DNA of 64,000 nt, from assembly GCF_001697185.1 (NCBI RefSeq), contig NZ_CP014224.1:2232001-2296000 (forward strand), read 5' to 3'. This document shows, one piece after another, positions 23,663 to 33,585 of this stretch. Source of the DNA: Wenyingzhuangia fucanilytica. Lineage in GTDB: Bacteria > Bacteroidota > Bacteroidia > Flavobacteriales > Flavobacteriaceae. Below the pieces are notes generated by a model. It was given only the letters and a program-made list of their open reading frames with translations, ran no database searches and was not told the DNA's origin. The position numbers and the translations under genes are program-made. The number at the start of each line of letters is the position of its first letter. Position 1 is the first letter of the stretch.

Positions 23663-24217
23663 ATGAACGAAGAAGTTACATTTATTATTGACAGTGCTAA
23701 AGAGGGAATGGAAGCTGCCATTGCTCACTTAGTAAAAGAATTCGGAAATATTAGAGCAGGTAAAGCTGCCCCTGCCATGTTAGGTAGTGTAATGGTAAAT
23801 TACTATGGTTCTCAAACACCATTAAGCCAAGTTGCAAACGTAAGTACTCCAGACGCACAAACTATTACTGTTCAGCCATGGGAAAAGAACATGATTCCTG
23901 AAATTGAAAAAGGAATTATTGTTGCTAACTTAGGATTTAATCCTATGAATAATGGAGAACACATTATTATTAGTGTACCTGCATTAACAGAAGAAAGACG
24001 TAAAGAATTATCTAAGCAAGCTAAAGCTGAAGCTGAGCATGCTAAAATTAGTGTTCGTAACATTCGTAGAGATGCTAATAATGATATAAAAAAATTAGAA
24101 GTTTCTGATGACGAAAAAAAAGTTGCAGAAGATCAAATTCAAACTTTAACAGATGCTTATATCAAAAAAATTGATGAAGTATATGCTGTTAAAGACGCCG
24201 AAATCATGAAAGTATAA
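23663..24217 (+). CDS. frr: Ribosome recycling factor
   Basis: A 184-residue RRF that splits post-termination ribosomes together with EF-G. Conserved segments are NIRAGKAAPAML, PDAQTITVQPWEK, NPMNNGEHIIISVPALTEERRKEL and KISVRNIRRDANNDIKKLE. It is the second gene of pyrH-frr and is followed by a terminator. Confidence 0.97.
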   Translation: MNEEVTFIIDSAKEGMEAAIAHLVKEFGNIRAGKAAPAMLGSVMVNYYGSQTPLSQVANVSTPDAQTITVQPWEKNMIPEIEKGIIVANLGFNPMNNGEHIIISVPALTEERRKELSKQAKAEAEHAKISVRNIRRDANNDIKKLEVSDDEKKVAEDQIQTLTDAYIKKIDEVYAVKDAEIMKV

Positions 24218-24245
24218 GTATACTTTCTCGCCTAAAAACATAGAG

Positions 24246-24288
24246 CCATCTAATAAAGTACACTGTTACCTAATTAGATGGTTTTTTT
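24246..24288 (+). terminator. Terminator after frr
   Basis: CCATCTAAT and ATTAGATGG are separated by an 18-nt loop and followed by a run of seven T. Confidence 0.75.
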
Positions 24289-24325
24289 ATATAATTTTAC
24301 AACCCTCATATAATTCTTTACTTTT

Positions 24326-26674
24326 ATGAAATTTTGGAATACTGTTGCAAGAACCATTCTTACCCATAGAGTAGCTACAATTATCATAATAGCCGTTATT
24401 ACAGGGCTATTGGCATTACAATTTAAGAATGTACAGTTTTCTTATACAGAGGCAAATCTACTTCCTGAGGACAATCCTGTAAATATAGAATATGATAAAT
24501 TCTTAAACATTTTTGGAGAAGAAGGAAACATTATTGTATTAGCCGTTAAAGACAGTACTCTTTTTACTGATGTAAATAAATTTAATAATTGGATTGCATT
24601 AGCAGATAAAATATCATCATATAAAAAAGAAATAGAAGGCGTAATTTCTTTTAGCAATATTAAAGAATTAAAGAAAAATGTAGACGAACAAAAGTTTGAA
24701 CTCACTTCTATTCTTACAAAGAAAAAATACAATCAACAAGAAATAGATAGCATCAGCAATCATATTTTTAACGATTTACCTTTTTATGATCACATCTTGT
24801 TTAATAAAGAAACAGGAACCGTACAAACCATTGTTTATGTAGATAAGCAAATTGTAAATACCAAAATTCGATCAGATTTTATTAAAGACACCTTTAATCC
24901 GCTGATTAAACAATTTGATGAGGACAACAACTTACAAGTAAGAGTTTCTGGAATGCCTTACGTACGTAGTATGAATGCTGCTAGTGTAAAATCAGAAATG
25001 GGAATGTTTGTGTTACTTGGTTTAGGTGTAACAGGTTTGATATTCTTTTTGTTTTTTAGATCCCTTAGAGCAACAGCCATCACCTTATCTGTAGTAATTA
25101 TTGGCGTACTTTGGTCTTTTGGTTTTATAGGATTATTAGGTTATCAAATTTCTATTCTAACAGCATTAATTCCACCATTAATTATTGTAATTGGAGTTCC
25201 TAATGCCATCTTTTTAATTCATAAATATCAACAAGAAGTTTATAAACACGGAAACAAAGCAAAATCTTTACAACGTGTTATTACCAAAGTTGGTAATGCT
25301 ACCTTGATGACCAACCTAACCACTTCGGCTGGTTTTGCTACGTTTATTTTTACCAAAAGTAAAATACTTAAGGAATTTGGTGTAATTGCCTCAATTAACA
25401 TTATGGGTATCTTTTTAATATCCCTTTGCTTAATTCCTATTCTATATAGTTTTATGCCTTTACCAAAGCCTAAGCATTTAAAACATTTAGAAAAAAAGTG
25501 GGCTGATTCTATTGTAAAAGGGATGACTAGAATTATTAGAAACAAAAAACCTTTTGTATATATCATCTCTTCTATTTTATTGGTTGTAGCAATTATTGGA
25601 GCTTTTCAAATAAAAGTTTCTGGAAGTTTGATTGAAGATATGTCTAAAAAAACTCAGTTTTACAAAGACATTGTTTTCTTTGAAAAAGAATTTGGAGGAA
25701 TTTTACCGCTTGAAATTTTAGTTGATACTAAAAAAGAAAAAGGGGTGATGAATTTAACCACATTAAAAAGAATTGATAAACTAGAATCCGAAATTCTTAA
25801 AATTCCTGAATTCTCAAAACCTATGTCTATCAACAATTTGGTAAAATTTACCAAACAGGCTTTTTACAATGGGAATCCTGATTTTTATAAACTACCTACT
25901 TCACAAGAGAAAAACTTTATTTTAAGCTATGCTCAAAACTCTGGAGGAGACACAAATGCATTGGCTAGTATGGTTGATAAAACAGGACGCTATGCTCGTA
26001 TCACTACTTTTATGAAAGATATTGGTACAGAAAGAATGGAACAAATTCAAGAAGAATTACAGGTAATTATAGATAAGAACTTTCCTAAAGAGCGTTACCA
26101 TGTAACAATGACCGGAAAAGCATTGGTTTTTGTAAAAGGAACCAATTACTTAATCCACAATTTGATTATTTCTTTAGGTTTAGCCATTTTATTAATTGCA
26201 CTTTTTATTGGAGGATTATTTAAAAATTCTAAAATGATTTTAATCTCCTTAATACCAAACTTATTTCCTTTGGTATTAACTGCTGGATTAATGGGCTATT
26301 TAGGAATTCCTTTAAAGCCATCAACTATTTTGGTTTTTAGTATCGCTTTTGGTATATCTGTAGACGATACCATACACTTTTTAGCCAAGTACAGACAAGA
26401 ACTTATTGCAAGTAAGGGAAAGGTTAGGAAATCTGTATACAAAGCCATTAGAGAGTCTGGAATTAGTATGTTCTACACTTCTATTGTACTCTTTTTTGGA
26501 TTTTTAGTGTTTATCATCTCAAGTTTTGGAGGAACAAAAGCATTAGGAGGTTTGGTTTCTATCACCCTTTTATTTGCTATGATTTCTAACTTAGTTGTAT
26601 TACCTGCTTTATTGTTAACTTTTGAAAAAACAATCAATAAAAAGAGTAAAAAATCTAAAAAGAAAGAAGACTAA
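24326..26674 (+). CDS. MMPL/RND-type membrane transporter
   Basis: A 782-residue RND-superfamily protein of the MMPL/HpnN-like kind. It has two repeats: one TM helix at 15-35, a periplasmic loop of about 180 residues, then five TM helices (about 230-385), followed by a second copy of the same plan, with TM helix near 412 and helices at about 620-770. GISVDDTIHFLAKYRQE in the second half is the MMPL proton-relay-like segment. No adaptor or outer-membrane partner gene is adjacent, unlike drug-efflux RND pumps, so lipid or hydrophobic-compound transport is more likely. The ATG overlaps a T-rich stretch (TTTACTTTTATG) that resembles a -7 box without the final G. Confidence 0.85.
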   Translation: MKFWNTVARTILTHRVATIIIIAVITGLLALQFKNVQFSYTEANLLPEDNPVNIEYDKFLNIFGEEGNIIVLAVKDSTLFTDVNKFNNWIALADKISSYKKEIEGVISFSNIKELKKNVDEQKFELTSILTKKKYNQQEIDSISNHIFNDLPFYDHILFNKETGTVQTIVYVDKQIVNTKIRSDFIKDTFNPLIKQFDEDNNLQVRVSGMPYVRSMNAASVKSEMGMFVLLGLGVTGLIFFLFFRSLRATAITLSVVIIGVLWSFGFIGLLGYQISILTALIPPLIIVIGVPNAIFLIHKYQQEVYKHGNKAKSLQRVITKVGNATLMTNLTTSAGFATFIFTKSKILKEFGVIASINIMGIFLISLCLIPILYSFMPLPKPKHLKHLEKKWADSIVKGMTRIIRNKKPFVYIISSILLVVAIIGAFQIKVSGSLIEDMSKKTQFYKDIVFFEKEFGGILPLEILVDTKKEKGVMNLTTLKRIDKLESEILKIPEFSKPMSINNLVKFTKQAFYNGNPDFYKLPTSQEKNFILSYAQNSGGDTNALASMVDKTGRYARITTFMKDIGTERMEQIQEELQVIIDKNFPKERYHVTMTGKALVFVKGTNYLIHNLIISLGLAILLIALFIGGLFKNSKMILISLIPNLFPLVLTAGLMGYLGIPLKPSTILVFSIAFGISVDDTIHFLAKYRQELIASKGKVRKSVYKAIRESGISMFYTSIVLFFGFLVFIISSFGGTKALGGLVSITLLFAMISNLVVLPALLLTFEKTINKKSKKSKKKED

Positions 26675-26694
26675 AATATTAATCTTTTTATACA

Positions 26695-26730
26695 AAATCC
26701 CTGAGTTAAATTTAACTCAGGGATTTTTTA
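26695..26730 (+). terminator. Terminator after the MMPL transporter
   Basis: A long perfect hairpin, AAAATCCCTGAGTTAAA with its exact reverse complement, is followed by T residues. Confidence 0.9.
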
Positions 26731-26740
26731 TACACATAGT

Positions 26741-26829
26741 ACAACTTAGTTTAAACACTAAATTCTTTAAGTTTAGAACGCTTATCAACCTTTATAAACT
26801 TAATAAAGGTAGCTATAAAGCTTTATACT
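26741..26829. repeat. Dyad-rich AT spacer between terminators
   Basis: This non-coding stretch between two terminators contains three small dyads: TTAGTTTAAAC with CACTAA, CCTTTAT-aaactta-ATAAAGG, and the palindrome ATAAAGCTTTAT. The word composition (GTTTAAA, AAGTTTA, CTTTATA) resembles the rpsI-rpsB spacer at 20851-20920. It may be a remnant of a small intergenic repeat family; no gene is evident. Confidence 0.35.
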
Positions 26830-26876
26830 CTTAATTTTTATAGACTCACTTACGGATACTTATCCCCCTAAAAAAA

Positions 26877-26903
26877 AGAAGGTTCACAAATGTGAACCTC
26901 TTT
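26877..26903 (-). terminator. Terminator of the SulP gene
   Basis: GGTTCAC and GTGAACC enclose loop AAAT. On the minus strand the hairpin is followed by CTTTTTTT, and there are T residues on the other side too. Confidence 0.85.
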
Positions 26904-26929
26904 TTTAAATTTTATGAGCAATGCTGAAT

Positions 26930-28585
26930 TTACTCTGCTTCGTATAATCCTTTTTTAAACTTCTCTGGATCTTCTACCAAGTGATATCTTGGATCATCAA
27001 TATCATCAACAATCATCTTATCAAATTTAGGATCAGCAGTTTTTAACAACACTTTACAATCTTTACTCAAGTGTCTTAACTTAATTTCTTTTCCGTTCTC
27101 CTCATATTTCTGAACAATATTTTTAACTGCTTCTAAACCTGAATGATCGCTAATACGAGATTCTATAAAATCAATCTCTACATATTGTGGATCGTTTTTA
27201 GGATCAAACTTTTCGTTAAATACATTTACAGAACCAAAAAATAAAGGTCCCCAAATTTCATATGTTAAAGTTCCATCTTTCATTCTTTTTCTAGCACGAA
27301 TTCTAATGGCATTTTCCCAAGCAAAAACCAAAGCAGAAATAATTACTCCTGCAAAAACAGCAATCGCCAAATCAAAAACAACAGTAATTGCAGATACAGC
27401 TACCAATACAAAAGCATCGGCTTTTGGTATTTTTCTTAAAATTCTAATACTAGACCAAGCAAAAGTTTCTATCACCATTACAAACATCACCCCTACTAAA
27501 GCGGCAATAGGAACTTGTTCTATGTATTTATCTGCAAATAAAATAAAAGACAATAAGGTTAAAGCCATCATCACTCCAGACAAACGTCCACGCCCTTTTG
27601 CATTTACATTAATTACGGTTTGACCAATCATTCCACAACCACCAGTTCCTCCAAAAAGTCCACTAGTAATGTTTCCAACTCCTTGCGCAATACATTCACG
27701 ATTTCCATCACCTCTAGTATCTGTTAATTCATCAACCAAATTCATCGTCATTAAAGACTCTATTAGCCCAACAGATGCTGCTAAAAAGGCAAATGGTAAA
27801 ATAAATGTAAGTGTATCTAAATTAAAAGGTAAGTTTTGCCACAACTCCATATTTGGCGTTGGAAACTCTCCTTTTAAACCTGCTCCCCCACCTTCTCTAA
27901 TATAAGAACCTACGGTAGAAACATCTAATCCTGAAACAACAACAATAATGGTTACCACTAAAATAGCTGTTAATGAAGCTGGTAATTTTTTGGTAACCTT
28001 AGGTAATAAAAAGATAATTGCCATGGTTAAACCAACCAAAGCCATCATAATATATAATTCGGTTCCAGACATAAATTCTGAAATATAATTCTTTACACCA
28101 TCGGCAGAAATTTCTAGTGTTTTATGAGTAAACATTTTTACTTGAGCCCAAAAAATAACAATGGCCAATCCGTTTACAAAACCAAGCATTACTGGGTATG
28201 GAATTAAACGTACAAAACGTCCAAGTTTAAAAACACCAGCAAAAATTTGAAAAACTCCCATAAGAATAACAGCAGCCAACAGATAAAAATATCCCATATT
28301 ATCTACAGGGCTATCAAACAACATTCCTTTGGTATGTCCTTCTTGTATCATGTGTACAAAAATAACTGCTACTGCTCCAGCAGCTCCAGAAATTAATCCT
28401 GGTCTACCTCCAAAAACGGCTGTAATTAAACCTATTATAAAAGCTCCAGACAAAGCTACTAAAGGATCTATTTGAGCTACGAATGCAAAAGCTACAACTT
28501 CTGGAATCATAGCTAAAGAAACCGTCATCCCTGCTAAGATGTCGTTCTTAGGGTTTGTTGTAAATTGTTTTAAATATTTAGTCAT
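26930..28585 (-). CDS. SulP family inorganic anion transporter
   Basis: A 551-residue SLC26/SulP permease. NDILAGMTVSLAMIPEVVAFAFV is the first-helix signature (in outline), with PGLISGAAGAVAV and LGFVNGLAIVIFWAQVKMF in the core. About 12 TM helices fill residues 15-430, and a short STAS domain occupies about 450-551 (YVEIDFIESRISDHSGLEAV). Known members carry sulfate, bicarbonate, chloride or dicarboxylates with sodium or protons. The C-terminal SLC26 features do not settle the substrate here. No carbonic anhydrase gene is adjacent. It has its own promoter and terminator. Confidence 0.9.
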   Translation of the reverse strand: MTKYLKQFTTNPKNDILAGMTVSLAMIPEVVAFAFVAQIDPLVALSGAFIIGLITAVFGGRPGLISGAAGAVAVIFVHMIQEGHTKGMLFDSPVDNMGYFYLLAAVILMGVFQIFAGVFKLGRFVRLIPYPVMLGFVNGLAIVIFWAQVKMFTHKTLEISADGVKNYISEFMSGTELYIMMALVGLTMAIIFLLPKVTKKLPASLTAILVVTIIVVVSGLDVSTVGSYIREGGGAGLKGEFPTPNMELWQNLPFNLDTLTFILPFAFLAASVGLIESLMTMNLVDELTDTRGDGNRECIAQGVGNITSGLFGGTGGCGMIGQTVINVNAKGRGRLSGVMMALTLLSFILFADKYIEQVPIAALVGVMFVMVIETFAWSSIRILRKIPKADAFVLVAVSAITVVFDLAIAVFAGVIISALVFAWENAIRIRARKRMKDGTLTYEIWGPLFFGSVNVFNEKFDPKNDPQYVEIDFIESRISDHSGLEAVKNIVQKYEENGKEIKLRHLSKDCKVLLKTADPKFDKMIVDDIDDPRYHLVEDPEKFKKGLYEAE

Positions 28586-28603
28586 AGTATAATTTTAAAG
28601 TTG

Positions 28604-28611
28604 CAAAAATA
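28604..28611 (-). promoter_or_regulatory. Promoter -7 box of the SulP gene
   Basis: The minus strand reads TATTTTTG followed by C, 18 nt before the ATG at 28585. Confidence 0.65.
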
Positions 28612-28654
28612 CGCTTTACAGGTGAGTTACACCTAATATCAACACCTTAAATCT

Positions 28655-29299
28655 TTATCTAGAAAAGTTCTTTTTTTGCATTAGAACCAATACAACAATA
28701 GGAATGGCTAATAAAACTACTGGTAATGTTTGGGTTATTAGAACGCTAGGTATTAATACAATAGTCGCTAAATATCCGGCAATAGCGCCTCCAATATGGG
28801 CACTGTGACCGACATTTCCTGATTGATTTTTCATACCATACATAGAATAAAACAAATAACCGATTCCGAATATATAGGCCGGAAAACTTATAGGTAATGG
28901 AAAAATAGACAAAGGCATATCTGGAAATAACACAATACTTGAGTAAACAATTCCTGTAACCGCTCCAGAAGCCCCTACTGCTGAATAATATAGATTGCTT
29001 TTGTTTAATAACAAGGACAAATAATTCCCTATAAATAAGCTTAATGCATAAATTCCCAAATATAATAAAGGTGAAAAATAGCTTAGAACAACATTAGAAA
29101 ACATGTATAATACATACATGTTAAAACCTAAATGAATATAATCTGCATGTAAAAACCCTGAAGAAAACATTCTGATTTTTTCCCCTTTTTGAACGGATGA
29201 TATATTGAATTTGTATTTATTAAAAAACACAACATCCTTAAACCCTTTAATACTCATAATTACATTAGCAAGTATCAGCCCTATTACTATTAATTTCAT
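28655..29299 (-). CDS. Rhomboid family intramembrane serine protease
   Basis: A 214-residue six-helix rhomboid. The HLGFN motif near residue 57 is the conserved H-x-x-x-N of helix 2, GASGAVTG near 112 holds the catalytic serine, and GHSAHIGG near 165 holds the catalytic histidine. It cleaves single-pass membrane proteins within the bilayer; the substrates are unknown. I start at the ATG at 29299; an in-frame TTG three codons upstream is less likely. It is divergent from the acyltransferase gene at 29360. Confidence 0.9.
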   Translation of the reverse strand: MKLIVIGLILANVIMSIKGFKDVVFFNKYKFNISSVQKGEKIRMFSSGFLHADYIHLGFNMYVLYMFSNVVLSYFSPLLYLGIYALSLFIGNYLSLLLNKSNLYYSAVGASGAVTGIVYSSIVLFPDMPLSIFPLPISFPAYIFGIGYLFYSMYGMKNQSGNVGHSAHIGGAIAGYLATIVLIPSVLITQTLPVVLLAIPIVVLVLMQKKNFSR

Positions 29300-29359
29300 T
29301 GGATTCAATTTATTTTTATCCGATATATATTCGATATTTGCAATTCATATTTTTATAAA

Positions 29360-30250
29360 ATGAATAAAGAACGAATTATCTTTACAATACTATATCCGAT
29401 TATTTATATAATTTCAAAATTACCATTATCTATCTTATATGGGATATCAAATCTGCTATATTATTTAGTTTATTATATTATTGGGTATAGAAAGAAAACC
29501 GTTAGAAAAAACTTAGCTCTTTGTTTTCCAGAAAAAACTGATAAAGAAAGACTAGAAATTGAGAAAAAATCTTTTAGACATTTTGTAGATATTTTTATTG
29601 AAATGTTAAAAGGTTTTGGGATTAATGAAAAGGAATTAAATAAAAGATATATCTATAAAAACCCTGAATTGATTGAGGAATACGGTAAAGAAAATCAAAG
29701 TATTTTAATTGTAGGTGCTCATCACGGAAACTGGGAGTGGTTATTCAATATCAATCGTAGAACTTCTTTAAAATGTATTGGGGTCTATAATAAAGTAGAA
29801 AATAAATATTTTGATAAATACGTAAAAGAAAACAGAGCTCGTTTTGGTTCTTATTTTGTTACCACAAAGGAAACGATTCCAACCATTATAGATCATTATA
29901 GAAAAAAAATACCCTCGTTATACGTTTTACTTAGTGATCAATCTCCACAAGTTGGAAAAACTCATTATTGGGCTCCATTTTTTGGACATGTAGTTCCTAT
30001 TCATACAGGGGCAGAAATGTTGGCTAACAGATTTAATCACCCTGTGATTTATATGGATATTAAAATGCCAAAAAGAGGACATTACGAGGTTACTTTTGAA
30101 AAATTAACGGCAGCAGAAAACTCGACTAGTGAGTATCCGTTAACCGATGCATATCTTGAAAAAATAGAAGCTGCTATTAGAAAAAACCCTGAGACATATT
30201 TTTGGACACACAATCGTTTTAAACATTTGGGTAAAGCCCCTAAAAAGTAA
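29360..30250 (+). CDS. Lysophospholipid/lipid A acyltransferase (LpxL/HtrB family)
   Basis: A 296-residue inner-membrane acyltransferase that adds a secondary acyl chain to lipid A. Two hydrophobic segments lie in residues 5-45. GAHHGNWEW near residue 118 is the catalytic H-x4-D/E motif, and SDQSP and TGAEMLANRFNHPV are conserved downstream blocks. RFKHLG lies at the C-terminus. It is a natural partner of lpxK, which sits at the left edge of this window. A LytTR regulator follows 48 nt downstream. Confidence 0.9.
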   Translation: MNKERIIFTILYPIIYIISKLPLSILYGISNLLYYLVYYIIGYRKKTVRKNLALCFPEKTDKERLEIEKKSFRHFVDIFIEMLKGFGINEKELNKRYIYKNPELIEEYGKENQSILIVGAHHGNWEWLFNINRRTSLKCIGVYNKVENKYFDKYVKENRARFGSYFVTTKETIPTIIDHYRKKIPSLYVLLSDQSPQVGKTHYWAPFFGHVVPIHTGAEMLANRFNHPVIYMDIKMPKRGHYEVTFEKLTAAENSTSEYPLTDAYLEKIEAAIRKNPETYFWTHNRFKHLGKAPKK

Positions 30251-30298
30251 CTTATTACTTTACTATCTTTAGCTTTATATAGAACAAACCCCATCTAA

Positions 30299-31147
30299 AT
30301 GATTAAACAATTTAAAGTTTGGTTAAACAAGCCTTATTTCTTAATTGATAAACTTTCTGTTAAACTTTCAATGACCCTAGGAGTTGGATTGTTTACTTTC
30401 TTATTCCTATATATTTTTCAACCTTTTGGAATAGATCAAGTTATTAATGCCAATATTTTTTTAATTGTTGGTTATGGTGTACTTGTTAGCCTTAGTTTGT
30501 TTATTAGTTATTTTATACTTCCTAAAATTTTTCCTGTTTATTTTAATCTAAGGAATTGGACAGTACAAAAAGAAGCTACTTTTTTACTAGTTTCTTTTTT
30601 AATTATAACCACCATAAATTACATATATCACAATGTATTTATTAGTGACTACATGCCTGCTTTTTCTTATCCCAAATTTATGGCATCGGTTTTTTCCATT
30701 GGAGTATTTCCTGTAATGTTGATTATTTTTTTAGTAGAAAAACATTTACAGAGTCAATTAAACATTAGTTCTCATAAAATTATTGAAGAAATACGAAAAG
30801 AGAAAAAAGAAATCATCACCATTGAATCTGACAATATCAAAGAAACTCCTTTAACTTTAAATATTGATGATTTTTTATATGCACAATCTAACAACAACTA
30901 CACAACTATAGTGTATTTATTAGAGGGGAAGCCTAAAAAAACATTGATGAGGGTTACATTAAAAAAAGTAGAAGACTTTTTAACTACTTATCCGCAATTT
31001 ATAAGATGCCACAGATCTTTTTTGGTAAACAAAAATGAAGTTCTTAAAACCGAAGGAAATGCAAGAGCAACAGTGGTCATTTTGAATCACATTCAAGAGC
31101 CAATTCCTATTTCTAGATCTTTTCCAAAAGAAAAATTAATTTCATAA
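30299..31147 (+). CDS. Membrane-anchored LytTR-domain transcriptional regulator
   Basis: A 282-residue protein with four predicted TM helices (about residues 22-42, 52-74, 95-115 and 128-150), a short basic coiled coil (155-180), and a C-terminal LytTR DNA-binding domain (about 185-282) with DFLYAQSNNNYTTIVY, LMRVTLKKVEDFL and FIRCHRSFLVNKNEV. There is no receiver domain and no kinase domain, so the membrane part would be the sensor. It lies directly upstream of the carotenoid operon in the same direction, with a 132-nt gap. Control of that operon is possible but not shown. Confidence 0.88.
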   Translation: MIKQFKVWLNKPYFLIDKLSVKLSMTLGVGLFTFLFLYIFQPFGIDQVINANIFLIVGYGVLVSLSLFISYFILPKIFPVYFNLRNWTVQKEATFLLVSFLIITTINYIYHNVFISDYMPAFSYPKFMASVFSIGVFPVMLIIFLVEKHLQSQLNISSHKIIEEIRKEKKEIITIESDNIKETPLTLNIDDFLYAQSNNNYTTIVYLLEGKPKKTLMRVTLKKVEDFLTTYPQFIRCHRSFLVNKNEVLKTEGNARATVVILNHIQEPIPISRSFPKEKLIS

Positions 31148-31279
31148 AAGCCCTAAATCACTAGTTTTTAAGGTTCCATTCCTCCCAAACACCACAAATA
31201 CTACCTGTATATCACATATTTTAACAACCTGATTTTTCTATTTGTATTATTGTTTATGTAAATTGATAACAAAAACAAT

Positions 31280-32740
31280 ATGAAAAATAAAGAGGTAATT
31301 ATTATAGGAGCCGGATTCTCGTCATTATCCGCTAGTTGCTACTTAGCCAAAGCTGGCTACAATGTTACCATATTAGAAAAAAACAATCATATTGGAGGAA
31401 GAGCACAGCAACTACACAAAGATGGTTTTGTGTTTGATATGGGTCCAACTTTTTATTGGATGCCAGATGTGTTTGATAAATTCTTTAACGATTTTGGCAA
31501 ACAAACATCCGACTATTATCAAATTACACAATTAGATCCTGGTTATAAAGTTTATGCAGATGTGATGAGTTCTATGAACATAGCTGCCAATTTTAAGACC
31601 ATTGTAAACACTTTTGAGGAAAAAGAAAAAGGAAGTGGAGATAAATTAAAAAAGTTTATTGCCGATGCAGAAGAAAACTACAACCTAGCCATTAAAGATT
31701 TAGTATATCAACCAGGAGAAAATATATTTGAAATTATCACACCAAAAACAGCCTTAAAAGTTGGGGCTTTTTTTAGTAACATAAAATCACAAGTAGCTAA
31801 ATACATAAAACATCCCGAGTTAAAACAAATACTAGAATTCCCAGTTTTATTTCTTGGAGCCAAACCAGAAACCACTCCTGGGTTTTACAACTTTATGAAT
31901 TATGCCGATTTAAAACTTGGTACTTGGCATCCTAAAAAAGGAATGCATCAAGTAGCAGTTGGTATGGCAAACCTAGCAAAAGAGTTAGGGGTAAAAATAA
32001 TATGTAAAGAAAATATTACTAACATCAATCTAGAAAAAAATAAAGTAAACACTGTTACAACTACAAATAATGAATATAACTGCGATATTTTGTTAAGCGG
32101 TGCAGACTATCATTTTACAGAAACTTTACTACCTAGAAAATATAGACAATACTCAGAAGAGTATTGGAACAAAAAAACCTTTGCTCCTTCTGCCCTACTT
32201 TTTTATGTAGGTTTTAACAAAAAATTAGCAAACGTTTCTCATCACACTTTATTTTTTGATACTGATTTTAACGAACATGCAAAATCTATTTACAATACTT
32301 TAACCTGGCCAGAAAAACCTCTTTTTTATGCTAGTTTTCCAAGCATAACAGATGATTATTTTGCACCAGAAGGAAAAGAATCTGGAACTTTTTTAATTCC
32401 AATTGCACCTGGAATAGAAGATACTCCAGCCATTAGAGAAAAGTATTTTAACATCATTATTAAAAGGTTAGAAAAAATAACAAACCAAAACATTGTTGAT
32501 TTCGTAAGTTTTAAAGAAAGCTATTGTATTAATGATTTTAAAGAACAATTTAACTCGTATAAAGGAAACGCATATGGTTTGGCAAACACATTATTACAAA
32601 CTCATATTTTAAGACCTAAACTTAAAAGTAAAAAAATTAGTAACTTATACTTCACTGGACAGTTAACCGTACCCGGACCAGGAGTACCACCAGCAATTAT
32701 ATCTGGAGAAATTGTGAGTGAACTTATTAAAAAAAATTAG
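31280..32740 (+). CDS. crtI: Phytoene desaturase CrtI
   Basis: A 486-residue FAD-dependent desaturase converting phytoene to lycopene. IIIGAGFSSLSASCYLAKAGY is the Rossmann FAD site (residues 6-26, in outline), GGRAQ follows near 40, GPTFYWMP near 52, and FTGQLTVPGPGVPPAIISGE is the C-terminal FAD motif. There is only one CrtI-type gene in the cluster, so no separate ketolase is suggested. It is the first gene of a tight six-gene operon, with crtB 5 nt downstream. Confidence 0.95.
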   Translation: MKNKEVIIIGAGFSSLSASCYLAKAGYNVTILEKNNHIGGRAQQLHKDGFVFDMGPTFYWMPDVFDKFFNDFGKQTSDYYQITQLDPGYKVYADVMSSMNIAANFKTIVNTFEEKEKGSGDKLKKFIADAEENYNLAIKDLVYQPGENIFEIITPKTALKVGAFFSNIKSQVAKYIKHPELKQILEFPVLFLGAKPETTPGFYNFMNYADLKLGTWHPKKGMHQVAVGMANLAKELGVKIICKENITNINLEKNKVNTVTTTNNEYNCDILLSGADYHFTETLLPRKYRQYSEEYWNKKTFAPSALLFYVGFNKKLANVSHHTLFFDTDFNEHAKSIYNTLTWPEKPLFYASFPSITDDYFAPEGKESGTFLIPIAPGIEDTPAIREKYFNIIIKRLEKITNQNIVDFVSFKESYCINDFKEQFNSYKGNAYGLANTLLQTHILRPKLKSKKISNLYFTGQLTVPGPGVPPAIISGEIVSELIKKN

Positions 32741-32745
32741 CATTT

Positions 32746-33582
32746 ATGAAAGCTCTATTTGACAGTACCAGTTACCAATGTAGTCAGTTAATCACAAAAA
32801 AATATAGCACTTCCTTTTCTTTAGGTATTTTGCTATTTAAACCTACCATAAGACCTGCCATTTACGCAATTTATGGTTTTGTTCGTTATGCTGATGAAAT
32901 TGTAGATACTTTTTTAGATTATCCTCAAGAGACATTATTAAATGAGTTTGAAGAAGAATACTACAAATCTTTAGACAGAAAAATAAGCATGAATCCTATT
33001 CTCAATGCTTTTCAAGAAGTGGTACTTAAATATAATTTACAACCTTTTGTAAAAGATTTTTTAAAGAGCATGAGAAGAGATTTATCTCAAACCACCTACG
33101 CTTCTATACAAGATTACGAAGAATATATTTATGGTTCTGCTGATGTTGTTGGATTGATGTGTTTGCGTGTTTTTGTAAATAATAATGAAGAAAAATATCA
33201 AGAGCTAAAACCTTATGCTATGAAGTTAGGTTCTGCTTTTCAAAAAGTAAATTTTTTAAGAGATTTAAAAGATGATTTACAAGATTTAGACAGGTCTTAC
33301 TTCCCAAACCTGACCTCTCTACCTATGGATGCCAAAACCAAACAAGAAATTATTTTAGACATAGAAAACGATTTTAAAGAGGCTTATATAGGAATTAAAA
33401 AACTACCGATAGAAAGTAAATTAGGAGTGTATTTAGCCTATAAATATTATCTAAAACTATTATACAAACTAAAGCAAACTACTAGTGAGCAAATTATGAA
33501 TGAAAGAATAAGGGTATCTAACCCTACAAAAATGTTGATTCTAATGAGAGCTTACACCAAATATTCTTTAAGATTAGTATAA
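32746..33582 (+). CDS. crtB: Phytoene synthase CrtB
   Basis: A 278-residue squalene/phytoene synthase that condenses two geranylgeranyl diphosphates. YADEIVD (about residues 47-53) is the first Asp-rich motif and NFLRDLKDDLQD (about 168-179) the second. IYGFVRYADE and YEEYIYGSADVVGLM are conserved. It follows crtI by 5 nt and precedes a small conserved gene by 3 nt. Confidence 0.96.
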   Translation: MKALFDSTSYQCSQLITKKYSTSFSLGILLFKPTIRPAIYAIYGFVRYADEIVDTFLDYPQETLLNEFEEEYYKSLDRKISMNPILNAFQEVVLKYNLQPFVKDFLKSMRRDLSQTTYASIQDYEEYIYGSADVVGLMCLRVFVNNNEEKYQELKPYAMKLGSAFQKVNFLRDLKDDLQDLDRSYFPNLTSLPMDAKTKQEIILDIENDFKEAYIGIKKLPIESKLGVYLAYKYYLKLLYKLKQTTSEQIMNERIRVSNPTKMLILMRAYTKYSLRLV

Positions 33583-33585
33583 TTT

